64,000 nt of DNA. It comes from Chitinophaga oryzae (GTDB taxonomy: Bacteria > Bacteroidota > Bacteroidia > Chitinophagales > Chitinophagaceae). The translations under genes and the position numbers were made by a program. The DNA lies in NCBI RefSeq assembly GCF_012516375.2, contig NZ_CP051204.2, positions 5,704,001 to 5,768,000 on the forward strand. Direction: 5' to 3'. Within the stretch, counting starts at the first letter, position 1. Each line of letters begins with the position of its first letter. The notes below the pieces were generated by a model. That model searched no databases. It saw only the letters and a program-made list of their open reading frames with translations, and had not been told where the DNA came from. This document shows, in pieces, positions 41,022-49,285 of the stretch.

Positions 41022-41148
41022 ATCATTTCATTTGGTTATTTGGTCATTTGCATTTGGTTATTTAGTCATTTGGTTATTGGGTTATTGGCCATTTGGTTAT
41101 TTAAATATTAAAATAACCAAATACCCAAATGACCAAATGCCTAAATGG
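41022..41148. repeat. AT-rich direct and inverted repeats of (C)ATTTGGTTATT between two minus-strand genes
   Basis: The 122-base gap is built from variants of ATTTGG(T/G)(T/C)ATT: several direct copies from 41030 to 41102, then inverted copies from 41111 to 41148. The clearest hairpin is ATTTGGTTATTT (41091-41102), loop AAATATTA, AAATAACCAAAT (41111-41122), a perfect 12-bp stem. The inverted copies run into the last codons of the upstream Gfo/Idh/MocA gene, whose stop is at 41141. No T-tract terminator is evident; role unknown (structured spacer, attenuator or slippage-derived repeat). Confidence 0.7.
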
Positions 41149-42412
41149 TCCAGGGGCCGCGCATGGGCTGGAATATCTGGGCATTGGCGCCGGCGTCGTC
41201 GATGAACTCCTGTTTGACCGGGTCAAATTTGAGGGAGCGGTTCAGGCGAAGCGCTATTTTGCCCATGTTCACGAGGGTGCAGGAGCGGTGACCGTTTTCT
41301 TCGTTGAGCGCAAATTTTTTCCTGTTTTTCACGGCATCCACAAAATCGGTTTGTTGCGGCAGCGGGTCGGGGAAGGCAGCGAGTTTTTTCTCCAGGTCCG
41401 GTATATCGGATTTGAAGCCGGGATACAGTTTGCCTTTGGGTCCTTCGATGTAGGCGGCTTTTTCATCTTTGCCTTCGCCGTCGAGGATGATCTGGCATCC
41501 GTCGGCGTAGGTGTAGACGATCCTTCTCCAGGTGCCTACCGCGTCGGGGTGTTGCTGAGGAGCGTCCACTTCCACGCTTACCGGGCTGGTATCATCTTTA
41601 CCGAGGAAATATTGTATGGGATCGAGGTAGTGCTGGCCCATATCACCGAGGCCGCCGCCATCATAGTCCCAGTAGCCGCGGAAGGTCTGGTGCACACGAT
41701 GGGCGTTGTAGGGGCGGAACGGAGCGGGACCGAGCCACATGTCGTAGTCCAGTTCTTTGGGAACGGTCATGGTTTCGAGGTTGGTTTTACCTACCCAGAA
41801 GAATTTCCAGTCGAACCCGGTATGTTTGCTGACGGTGACTTTCAGGGGCCAGCCGAGCAGGCCGCTTTCCACCAGTTTTTTGATTGGTTTGACAGTGGTC
41901 CCCATGCCATAGAAGCGGTCTTCAAAGCGGAACCATGTATTGAGACGGAAGATACGGCCATGTTGCTGTACCGCTTCCACGAGGCGTTTGCCTTCGCCGA
42001 TGGTGGCCGTCATAGGTTTTTCACACCAGATATCTTTGCCGGCGCGGGCGGCATCGGCGGCGATAATACCGTGCCAGTGCGGCGGGGTGGCAACATGCAC
42101 GATGTCTACTTCGGGGAGGGTGATGACTTCACGGTAGTCGGAGAAAGTTTTAACGCCTTTATCGCCGAGCTGGTCCATGGCCAGTTTGAGGTGATTGCGG
42201 TCCACGTCGCAGATCGCTACCACGCGGGTGCCGGCGTAGCCGAAGTGGCCGCGGCCCATGCCGCCGGTGCCGATCACCGCTTTGGTCAGCTGATCGCTGG
42301 GCGCCAGGTAGCCGCGTCCCAGCACGTGCCTTGGAACAATCGTGAATGCAGCAAGCGCTCCCAGGGAATTTTTAAGGAACGCCCGCCTTGAATCGCTGTT
42401 TTGTTTTGCCAT
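41141..42412 (-). CDS. Gfo/Idh/MocA-family oxidoreductase with Tat signal
   Basis: Predicted periplasmic NAD(P)-dependent sugar dehydrogenase of 423 residues. The N-terminus carries a Tat motif SRRAFLK (residues 8-14) followed by LGALAAFTI. The Rossmann part has VIGTGGMGRGHFGYAG and VVAICDVDRNHLKLAMD. Further motifs are DVVIVHVATPPHWH-like (VDIVHVATPPHWH) and the catalytic EKPMTATIGEGKRLVEA (EKP motif with the Lys). The second domain holds DYDMWLGP, GYWDYDGGGLGDMGQHYLD and the central beta-sheet. Tat export folds the cofactor in before transport, so it is expected to act in the periplasm. It lies upstream of the HEAT/DUF1080 gene on the same strand. Confidence 0.92.
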   Translation of the reverse strand: MAKQNSDSRRAFLKNSLGALAAFTIVPRHVLGRGYLAPSDQLTKAVIGTGGMGRGHFGYAGTRVVAICDVDRNHLKLAMDQLGDKGVKTFSDYREVITLPEVDIVHVATPPHWHGIIAADAARAGKDIWCEKPMTATIGEGKRLVEAVQQHGRIFRLNTWFRFEDRFYGMGTTVKPIKKLVESGLLGWPLKVTVSKHTGFDWKFFWVGKTNLETMTVPKELDYDMWLGPAPFRPYNAHRVHQTFRGYWDYDGGGLGDMGQHYLDPIQYFLGKDDTSPVSVEVDAPQQHPDAVGTWRRIVYTYADGCQIILDGEGKDEKAAYIEGPKGKLYPGFKSDIPDLEKKLAAFPDPLPQQTDFVDAVKNRKKFALNEENGHRSCTLVNMGKIALRLNRSLKFDPVKQEFIDDAGANAQIFQPMRGPWTI

Positions 42413-42860
42413 ATATATGTTTGATTGAATACGTGTATTGATCTCCGTTAGTTCACTGTATATTATTCACTGTAAAAACAAGTCCCTGGTTGATGTGAGG
42501 TAAGATAGAAAGTCGGGGGGGCAATTGCAAGCGGAGCGGCGGAAAATAGTGATAAGCGGCAAAAGGGAGCCTTCGGCCGCAGGACGTGGCCGGTGAGGAA
42601 GAGTATAAAGCAAAATGAAGCCCGGCGCGGAGATGACTGTCTCCGCGCCGGCTTTTTTTATCTGGTTCCGGGAGATAAAAAAGCCCGCATTATTTTTTAT
42701 AGCCTTTCGGGCGAAATTTACGCAGACGCCCTGCTACAAAGCGTATCAGATACACTTATTGCCTGCGGAAAGGGTATTTTTACCTCTCCGCTGCCTACCG
42801 TCCGGAGATCGTTTGCAGGAGGTGGTATCAGCCCTCTCCTGCTTTCCGTATGTGAGATGA
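42413..42860. other. 448-base intergenic region with a strong plus-strand terminator
   Basis: No convincing gene. It contains a short direct repeat TTCACTGTA at 42453-42461 and 42467-42475, close to the start of the Gfo/Idh/MocA gene, which may be regulatory. Around 42520-42600 is a GC-rich stretch, then a strong hairpin/T-tract at 42622-42660 (listed separately) on the plus strand, where no plus-strand gene lies upstream. The right half (42660-42860) precedes the ROK gene's stop. Confidence 0.55.
42622..42660 (+). terminator. Strong intrinsic terminator on the plus strand without an obvious upstream gene
   Basis: Stem CCGGCGCGGAGA / loop TGACTG / TCTCCGCGCCGG, 12 perfect pairs, followed by CTTTTTTTAT on the plus strand. 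In the minus direction the tract after it is weak (CTTCATTTTG), so it is oriented to the right. The nearest gene to its left (Gfo/Idh/MocA, 41141-42412) is on the minus strand, so it could end an uncharacterised small transcript or act as an insulator. Confidence 0.8.
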
Positions 42861-43727
42861 TTATTCGTGCCAGATACTGGCGGCGCCGAGGATGGCGGCT
42901 TGTTCACCGAGGGAGGCGACCAGCAGCGGCATATGATAGTTGCGCCGTGCCAGTTCCCTTACAGCGGCGGGAAAAAACAGTTCCGAAGCCTGGGCGATGT
43001 TACCGCCGATCACGATAGCTTCCGGTGATTCCTCCCGGATGAAGCCGGCCAGGAAATCCGCCAGGTTGTGGGCGAACTCATCGAACACCTGTTGTACCAC
43101 AGGGTCGGTATTAATATACGTCGTCAGTTCCTTGACATCTTTTACTGTTTTACCGGTCAGTTCCTGGTATCTTTTCACGAACCAGCGGGTGGACAGGTAG
43201 TCTTCTGCGATACCGTCGCGGAAGGGCGTGCACCAGCGGTCGGCATCCTGTGCCAGGCCACCGTGGAAAGTGGCGGAACCAAGGCCGGTTCCGAGGGTAA
43301 GACCGATCACATGCTGGTAATTGCGGCCTGCGCCGCTAAATACTTCTCCCTGCAGGAAGCAGCCGGCATCGTTGATAAAACGGATCCTTGAGGGGTCCAG
43401 CTCCAGTTTGGCCGCCAGCATATTTTTCACGTTGAGATCGTAGAGCGCATCATATTTATGCTGGTCTTTCATCCTGCTGATCCCCAGCTCATAGTCGAAG
43501 GGGCCCGGCATGCCAATACCGATATAACGGCTGTCAGCAGGCATGTCCCTGAAAGCGTCATTGATCACTACCGCCCATGCGTCAATTATTTCCGGCGCGC
43601 TGCCCTGTGAGTTCACGCGCGTCCGGTGCCAGGAATGGGTATCAATTGTTCTTGCCTCCAGGTCCACCAATGCAGCTGTGATATGGGAACCGCCGATATC
43701 AATTCCTAATGCCATGGAATTTTTCAT
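42861..43727 (-). CDS. ROK-family sugar kinase-like protein
   Basis: Predicted ATP-dependent kinase of a hexose or N-acetylhexosamine, cytoplasmic, 288 residues. The ATG at 43727 (MKNSMALGIDIGGSH) is preferred over an in-frame TTG at 43775, which would start inside the promoter. The phosphate-1 motif GIDIGGSHITAALVD (8-22) and the segment ALGTGLG-like GLTLGTGLGSATFHGG are present, with IRFINDAGCFLQGE and a C-terminal PEAIVIGGNIAQASELF. The usual zinc motif CxCGxxGC is replaced by WCTPFRDGIAEDYLS. Its promoter and two operator-like palindromes lie upstream at 43752-43819. Confidence 0.88.
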   Translation of the reverse strand: MKNSMALGIDIGGSHITAALVDLEARTIDTHSWHRTRVNSQGSAPEIIDAWAVVINDAFRDMPADSRYIGIGMPGPFDYELGISRMKDQHKYDALYDLNVKNMLAAKLELDPSRIRFINDAGCFLQGEVFSGAGRNYQHVIGLTLGTGLGSATFHGGLAQDADRWCTPFRDGIAEDYLSTRWFVKRYQELTGKTVKDVKELTTYINTDPVVQQVFDEFAHNLADFLAGFIREESPEAIVIGGNIAQASELFFPAAVRELARRNYHMPLLVASLGEQAAILGAASIWHE

Positions 43728-43751
43728 AAACAGTTTTAAATATACAAATAG

Positions 43752-43819
43752 GCTAAATCGTTTTAGCTTCGACAAATATAAGATTGTTTGGTTGACAATG
43801 TCAAATAAATCGTTTTAGC
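43752..43819. promoter_or_regulatory. Two LacI-type operator-like palindromes bracketing the ROK promoter
   Basis: GCTAAATCGTTTTAGC at 43752-43767 and AATAAATCGTTTTAGC at 43804-43819 share TAAATCGTTTTAGC. The first is a near-perfect palindrome around a central CG, as in LacI/GalR-family operators. Their starts are 52 bases apart, about five helical turns. One lies over the transcription start region and the other overlaps the -33 box of the ROK promoter, an arrangement suited to repression by looping or direct blocking. No LacI gene is present in this window. Confidence 0.75.
43773..43805 (-). promoter_or_regulatory. Bacteroidetes-type promoter for the ROK kinase gene
   Basis: On the minus strand TTTG (43805-43802) is separated by 21 bases from TATATTTG (43780-43773), which matches the TTTG/TAnnTTTG consensus of Bacteroidota housekeeping sigma. 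Expected transcription start is near 43766, about 40 bases ahead of the ATG at 43727. Confidence 0.75.
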
Positions 43820-44156
43820 AAAGAAAAAATATAGAACCCAATATAGTGTCTTTTTTGATAACGCAAAAAGAAAAATATAGCTGGAGTGGATAACGAGGTC
43901 TTTCCCTCAGCCATGCCACGCCGCCTGGCAACAACCAGCCCCATATACGATCTGCCTTGTTGCTAAGATGACATTTATTCTCCGGCATACATACATGTAC
44001 GATAACGGCGCACTTTTTTGTATAGCAGTAAGTCCATATGAATTAGCCACGGTCCGTCATCGCAGTCTGTACTTTTTTTAACCAGATTGTTTGGATGCCT
44101 AACGATAAAAATCCCGGTGACGGATTTTTCCCGTTTACTTTACCGGACCAGTAGTA
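43820..44156. other. 337-base AT-rich intergenic segment between the ROK gene promoter and the permease gene
   Basis: Contains no gene that I can support. The right end holds the terminator of the minus-strand permease gene (44107-44129). The rest is AT-rich; nothing repeats clearly. Confidence 0.55.
44107..44129. terminator. Hairpin terminator after the permease gene
   Basis: Stem AAAAATCC / loop CGGTGAC / GGATTTTT, 8 perfect pairs with the U-rich arm built in. Lies 28 bases beyond the stop of the minus-strand permease at 44157. Confidence 0.7.
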
Positions 44157-46556
44157 TCACTCCGCTTTCAAACTTTTCACCGGATTGGCCACCGCGGCCT
44201 TTATCGCCTGGTACCCTACCGTCAGCCAGGCAATCACTTCCGCACTCAGAATGGTCAGCAAGAATGTTCCAACACCGATGTTGATCCTGTAAGCAAAATT
44301 CTGTAACCAATGCTGCATGAAATAATAAGCCAGCGGCGCCGCTATTAAAAACGCAATACCGATCAGCAGCGTAAATTCTTTGGAGAACAAATAAACAATA
44401 TTAGCAACGGAAGCGCCCAGCACTTTCCTGATACCCACCTCTTTGGTACGCTGCACCGCCATAAAGGATACAAAACCATACAGGCCAAGACAGGAAATAA
44501 ATATGGCGACAGCGGCAAATATTTTATACAGTTGCGAAAGCTGGCCTTCCTGTTTATAAAAGCTGGCCATCTTTTCATCCAGGAACTCGTATTCATACAT
44601 TAAATCAGGATAAGCCTCGTTCCAGATCCGTTCTACAGCTGCCAACGTCTGCCTGGCGTACTGGGGCTCCATTTTAATGTTGATCAGGCGGTATATCATT
44701 TTGTTCGCTCCCAGCACGGTAGGCAGCATTTTATCTTTCAGCGACTGGCCGTTAAAATCTTTTACCACGCCAACAACAGGCGCCGTGATGTTTCCATCCC
44801 AAAAATCTATTTTCTTACCGATGATCTCTTCCGGACTCTTAAAACCCAGTTTCTTCACCATCATTTCATTGACCACAAATCCGTTGACTGTATCCGCCTC
44901 CCGATACGGCATCCCTGCCACGAACTGCATATTATACGTTTTAAAATAATCCGCATCCGCCCATTTAAGGTCAGCCAGGAAACCTGGTTTCTTTACAGCA
45001 TTGTCAAACCTGAAATCGCTTTGCCAGCTCGCGCCGTCCATCGGGCTAAACGCACTTAAACTAACGTTTTTCACACCGGCCATCTGCTGCAATTGCGTTT
45101 TCAACGACTGCATTTTTGTGTTACGTGCGGTATCGTTTCCAAGAGGCACCATGACGATAGCTTCCTTATCAAAGCCCGTATCCGCGTTCCGGAAAAAATC
45201 CATTTGATTCACCACAATGAAAGTGCCGATGATTAAAGCCTGCGCAATCGCAAACTGAAATACGACCAACCCTCTTCTCATCGAAAGCCCGCCCACGATC
45301 CTGTCTGTCAGCCTGCTCTTCAGCACGGTGATAGGATTAAATCCGGACAAGACAATCGCCGGATAGAAGCCAGACAGCAAGGTAACCGCTATGAGGATGC
45401 CACCTAAAAAAGCCAGCAATGGCCAGCTGAATTGTATGCTGAGGGGCGTTTGCAGAAGATCGTTCAGCAACGGCAACGTGACAAACGCGATCAGGACAGC
45501 CATGACCACCGAAAGCAGTGTAATTAAAAAAGTTTCACATAAAAACTGCGTGATCAACTGCCCCCTGCTGCCGCCCAGCACCTTTCGCACGCCCACTTCT
45601 TTGGAACGGTTCACGGCCTGCGCGGTAGACAAATTAATGAAGTTAATGCAGGCAATCACCAACAGGAACAAACCTATCAAACTCAAGGCCGTGATCAGTT
45701 CCCTGCTGAAGGTATTACCGCTATAGGTCCCATACCTGCTGTTATAGTGAATATCGCTTAATGGCTGTAAGGCATAACCCTGGTTAGCGTACCCGGGAGG
45801 CGTGTATTTCTTTACCAGATTTTTAAGATCGTTGTCAAACTGCGCCGCCGACAGGTGCTTTGGAAGCAGGATAAAAGTGTTTAAGGAGCCGTCCTGGCTT
45901 ATCCAATCTGCAGAAATATCCTCGTTCCGCGCATTCTTGAATGAAAACACCACCCGCAGGGGAAAATCGGTATTGGGAGGTATATTTTTCAGGATACCGG
46001 TGACCTTAAAAACCTGGTCATTATCATACTTGATGAACCGGCCGATGGCGGCATGCCAGTCTCCAAAATATTTTTCGGCCGTTTCCTGGGTGAGGACCGC
46101 CGTATTGGGCGCTGACAGGGCTGTCTTTGCATCGCCTGCCAGAAAGGGGAAATTGAAAATATTGAACACCTCCGGCTCTGCAAAAAAAATGGTTTCCTTA
46201 AACTTCTTCTGTGCCGCCGTTACCTTCGCATCCGGTAACGTGATCAGCTTGTCTTTCCGTCCATAGATACGGCCTGCCTGCTCCAGCTGCGGGCAGTCCA
46301 GGCGCAGGCCGTCGGCCAGCGGGAAAGCGCTGCCCTGCGTGTAATTAATTCCTTCCGGCGTTTGGGTTACTCCCGCCACCCTGTAAATACGTTCCTTGTT
46401 TTTATGAAAATCATCAAAGCTCGTCTGATACCGGACCAATATAAAAATGAGCAGGCATGCGGCAATGCCGACAGCTAACCCGATGGTGTTGATCGTCACG
46501 TATGATTTATGGCAGCGTAAATTCTGCCAGGCGGTTTTCAGGTAATTTTTAAACAT
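44157..46556 (-). CDS. ABC transporter permease (FtsX/MacB-like)
   Basis: Predicted membrane component of an ABC efflux or signalling transporter, 799 residues. The ATG at 46556 (MFKNYLKTAWQNLRCHKSY) is the usual start of the Bacteroidota MacB-type permease; an upstream ATG at 46625 adds a poor N-terminus. The MacB periplasmic domain follows the first membrane segment (about residues 20-40). Two FtsX domains are visible, each ending in the repeated KEVGxRKVLG motif (SKEVGVRKVLGGSRGQL and TKEVGIRKVLGASVANI), with about eight membrane segments in total. No ATPase gene is adjacent, so the partner must lie elsewhere. Confidence 0.92.
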   Translation of the reverse strand: MFKNYLKTAWQNLRCHKSYVTINTIGLAVGIAACLLIFILVRYQTSFDDFHKNKERIYRVAGVTQTPEGINYTQGSAFPLADGLRLDCPQLEQAGRIYGRKDKLITLPDAKVTAAQKKFKETIFFAEPEVFNIFNFPFLAGDAKTALSAPNTAVLTQETAEKYFGDWHAAIGRFIKYDNDQVFKVTGILKNIPPNTDFPLRVVFSFKNARNEDISADWISQDGSLNTFILLPKHLSAAQFDNDLKNLVKKYTPPGYANQGYALQPLSDIHYNSRYGTYSGNTFSRELITALSLIGLFLLVIACINFINLSTAQAVNRSKEVGVRKVLGGSRGQLITQFLCETFLITLLSVVMAVLIAFVTLPLLNDLLQTPLSIQFSWPLLAFLGGILIAVTLLSGFYPAIVLSGFNPITVLKSRLTDRIVGGLSMRRGLVVFQFAIAQALIIGTFIVVNQMDFFRNADTGFDKEAIVMVPLGNDTARNTKMQSLKTQLQQMAGVKNVSLSAFSPMDGASWQSDFRFDNAVKKPGFLADLKWADADYFKTYNMQFVAGMPYREADTVNGFVVNEMMVKKLGFKSPEEIIGKKIDFWDGNITAPVVGVVKDFNGQSLKDKMLPTVLGANKMIYRLINIKMEPQYARQTLAAVERIWNEAYPDLMYEYEFLDEKMASFYKQEGQLSQLYKIFAAVAIFISCLGLYGFVSFMAVQRTKEVGIRKVLGASVANIVYLFSKEFTLLIGIAFLIAAPLAYYFMQHWLQNFAYRINIGVGTFLLTILSAEVIAWLTVGYQAIKAAVANPVKSLKAE

Positions 46557-47262
46557 AATTGCGGTAACATTAAACGTTGAGCATGAGCGTGCGCAAAGGC
46601 GCCAAGAAAAATGCCATTTAGTCATTTATTTAAAAATCAACGTATTGTGAATATATAAAAAAATACAAATGTACGTTTTTGATACACTTACTGTCCATTA
46701 AAGGATAGTGTTCCTGTCCTTGGGCATCCTGTTTCATTACCGGCGAACCACCTTCCTGAACCATCGAAAAAAACTTTCCGGTCCAACAGGTACTCCTTAA
46801 TATATGTGGAAAGGTGATCCGCTGTAACCCGCAGTAAATAAGGGAAAAAAATATTTCTCCCCTCTTTTTTGAAAATTTATTCAATAAAATCATTCTTTTT
46901 TGCAACGGCCCAAATAACCAGGCCGCTGCATCCATCATTTCATCAATCTCCCAAATCGCTGATCAACAGGGCATTTTGACGGATGAAAAATTATATCCAT
47001 TTTTACACCTCAATTAACAACAACGATGAACCGTCGTCACTCCCTGTTCAGTATTAACCTGACAGCTTATATCGCTACCAACTTCAACACTTCTCCCCCG
47101 GCCTGCTGATCTATTTACGGGCAAACTATCGGCTGTAAACCGGCGTTCAACATTGCCATTTAAGGATTGCTGCGCAACAGTATCACCTGTTCAGCTACCG
47201 TACCGTCATGCCTTGTCCGCAACCTTCATGCGCTTATAACAGAACCTCTAATACCAACAACA
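46557..47262. other. 706-base intergenic region between the divergent permease and flotillin genes
   Basis: Divergent promoter region. A Bacteroidetes -7-like box TACATTTG is on the minus strand at 46673-46666, about 110 bases ahead of the permease start at 46556 and 40 ahead of an alternative ATG at 46625, but I see no good -33 box. A 102-codon frame at 46630-46938 (minus) shows no family resemblance and overlaps this box, so it is not called. No other features. Confidence 0.55.
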
Positions 47263-49200
47263 ATGGAAAACACCCCTGTCTTGAAATGGGCATTGCTCAT
47301 CGGCCTGCCTATTCTATGCCTGATCATGTACAAAGTCATTCTTCGTATATTCTTCGGCGTTGTAATTGTACCGGAAGACCGTATCGGCCTGGTCACAAAA
47401 AAATTCGTGCTTTTGGGCAAACAGGAACTGCCGGAAGGGCGCATCCTGGCTACCCGCGGCGAAGCCGGTTTCCAGGCCCAGACGCTGGCTCCCGGCGTAT
47501 ATTTCTGGAAATGGGTATGGCAGTATGCCGTCACTTTTCAGCCCTTCACCATTATCCCCACCGGTAAAATAGGACTGGTGCTGGCGAAAGGCGGTGCAGA
47601 GCTTCCCACCGGCGCTATCCTCGCCCGCAAAGTGAACTGCGACACTTTCCAGGACGCAGTGGCTTTCCTGGAAAACGGCGGCTGTAAAGGCCGGCAGACC
47701 GCGATCATCACCCCCGGTTCTTACCGTATCAACACCTTCCTGTTTGAACTGGAGGTTACCGATATGATTTCTATCCCGGAAAATGCAGTCGGCGTCATCA
47801 CCACCCTCGAAGGCCAGGCCATCGAGACAGGCTCCATTGCAGGTAAAACCATCCCGGAACACAACAACTTCCAGGATGTGGACGCATTCCTCCTGAAAGG
47901 TGGCTACAAAGGTTTGCAGGAACAGGTCATCCTCGCTGGTTCCTATTTTATCAACCCCTGGTTCGCTAAAATGGAAATCGTTCGCATGACGGAAATAGCC
48001 ATCGGCCACGTAGGCGTTGTCATCTCCTTCGTCGGTAATGACGGCGAAGACATCAGCGGCGTAGAGTTTAAACATGGCAACATTGTCGCCAAAGGATCGA
48101 AAGGCGTATGGGCGGAACCGTTAGGTCCGGGTAAGTACCCCATCAACCCCTACATCATGAAAGTGGAACTGGTGCCTACGACCAACCTCGTGCTCAACTG
48201 GGCCTCCGCCAGAAGTGAAGCGCACCAGCTCGACAAAAACCTGTCCACCATCACTGTGCGCAGCAAGGACGGCTTTACCTTCAATCTCGACGTATCGCAG
48301 ATCATTCACATCCCCACTACCGAAGCGCCGAAAGTAATTGCCCGTTTTGGTAACATGAGCAATCTTGTGACACAGGTGCTGGAACCGACCATCGGCAACT
48401 ACTTCCGCAACTCGGCGCAAGGCTCCGATGTGATCAGCTTCCTCACCAGCCGTAAAGAAAGACAGAACGCGGCGAAAGAACACATCGGCCACGTACTGGA
48501 CCAGTACAACGTTTTCGGCGTAGATACGCTGATCGGTGACATCGTACCGCCGGAAAGCCTGATGAAGACACTGACAGACCGTAAGATAGCGGAAGAACAA
48601 AAAGTGACCTACGAAACACAGCGCCAGGCACAGGAAACGCGCCAGTCACTCGAAAAAGAAACCGCCGTGGCAGAAATGCAGAAAGAAATCGTGAAAGCCG
48701 ATCAGGGCGTACTGATCGCCGAAAGAATTGCGGACGCCTCTGTGAAAAAAGCCACCGGTGACGCCAACAGCGTGCGCCTCCAGGCCAACGCGGAAAGTGA
48801 CCGGATGAAACTGCTGGCCAGCGGTGAAGCAGAGAAAGTAAGGCTGTTAGCCAGAGCAGACGCGGACCGCACCGAATGGACCGCGAAAGCGGAAGCGGAG
48901 AAAATATCCCTTACCGGTAAAGCGGAAGCGGAGAAAATCCTGGCCATCGGCCAGTCCAGCGCTGAATCCTATAAGCTCGCCGTGGAAGCAATGGGTGGTG
49001 AAAACTTCACCCGGTTGAAAGTAATGGAAGCCATTGGCAGTCAGCATATCCGTATCATGCCGGATGTATTGATCGGTGGCAGCGGCGAAGGCGCCAACGG
49101 TCCTATCAGCGGGCTGCTCGGACTGAAACTGCTGGAAGAAATTGCCAACAAACAAAACATATCACCTGCTTCTCCTTCCGCCGATGCTGAGAGCAAATAA
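47263..49200 (+). CDS. Flotillin/SPFH-domain membrane protein with repeated N-terminal segments
   Basis: Predicted inner-membrane scaffold protein of 645 residues. The ATG at 47263 is preferred over a TTG at 47167. One N-terminal membrane segment (about 9-33) is followed by four degenerate copies of a ~65-residue unit, at 36-97, 98-170, 171-244 and 245-303, each with IP..IGLV...G..LPxGxILA...FQ...G....PGxYxxN. The SPFH/band-7 domain covers about 305-450. A charged coiled-coil of about 450-590 follows, rich in AEAEK repeats, ending in a Gly/Ser tail. Length and coiled coil match flotillins; the repeated N-terminus is longer than in typical members. Terminator downstream is shared with doxX. 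Confidence 0.9.
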   Translation: MENTPVLKWALLIGLPILCLIMYKVILRIFFGVVIVPEDRIGLVTKKFVLLGKQELPEGRILATRGEAGFQAQTLAPGVYFWKWVWQYAVTFQPFTIIPTGKIGLVLAKGGAELPTGAILARKVNCDTFQDAVAFLENGGCKGRQTAIITPGSYRINTFLFELEVTDMISIPENAVGVITTLEGQAIETGSIAGKTIPEHNNFQDVDAFLLKGGYKGLQEQVILAGSYFINPWFAKMEIVRMTEIAIGHVGVVISFVGNDGEDISGVEFKHGNIVAKGSKGVWAEPLGPGKYPINPYIMKVELVPTTNLVLNWASARSEAHQLDKNLSTITVRSKDGFTFNLDVSQIIHIPTTEAPKVIARFGNMSNLVTQVLEPTIGNYFRNSAQGSDVISFLTSRKERQNAAKEHIGHVLDQYNVFGVDTLIGDIVPPESLMKTLTDRKIAEEQKVTYETQRQAQETRQSLEKETAVAEMQKEIVKADQGVLIAERIADASVKKATGDANSVRLQANAESDRMKLLASGEAEKVRLLARADADRTEWTAKAEAEKISLTGKAEAEKILAIGQSSAESYKLAVEAMGGENFTRLKVMEAIGSQHIRIMPDVLIGGSGEGANGPISGLLGLKLLEEIANKQNISPASPSADAESK

Positions 49201-49249
49201 AACTATCATCCCTATACCACTTTCACCATTCATGTTACCCTGATGTAAA

Positions 49250-49277
49250 AAGGCTGTCTCCCCAGAGAGACAGCCTT
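49250..49277. terminator. Bidirectional terminator between convergent flotillin and DoxX genes
   Basis: Stem AAGGCTGTCTC / loop CCCAGA / GAGACAGCCTT, 11 perfect pairs, then GCTTTTT on the right and AAAA on the left (TTTT on the minus strand). Serves the flotillin gene and the minus-strand DoxX gene. Confidence 0.9.
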
Positions 49278-49285
49278 GCTTTTTA

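Noticed and set aside
41129..42391. 420-codon plus-strand frame opposite the Gfo/Idh/MocA gene
   Set aside because: Antisense shadow; the minus-strand frame carries Tat and Rossmann motifs.
42593..43018. 141-codon plus-strand frame spanning the 42622 terminator
   Set aside because: It would be translated through a strong intrinsic terminator and runs antisense into the ROK gene; no family.
46630..46938. 102-codon minus-strand frame in the permease/flotillin gap
   Set aside because: No family resemblance, irregular composition, and it overlaps the promoter-like TACATTTG box.
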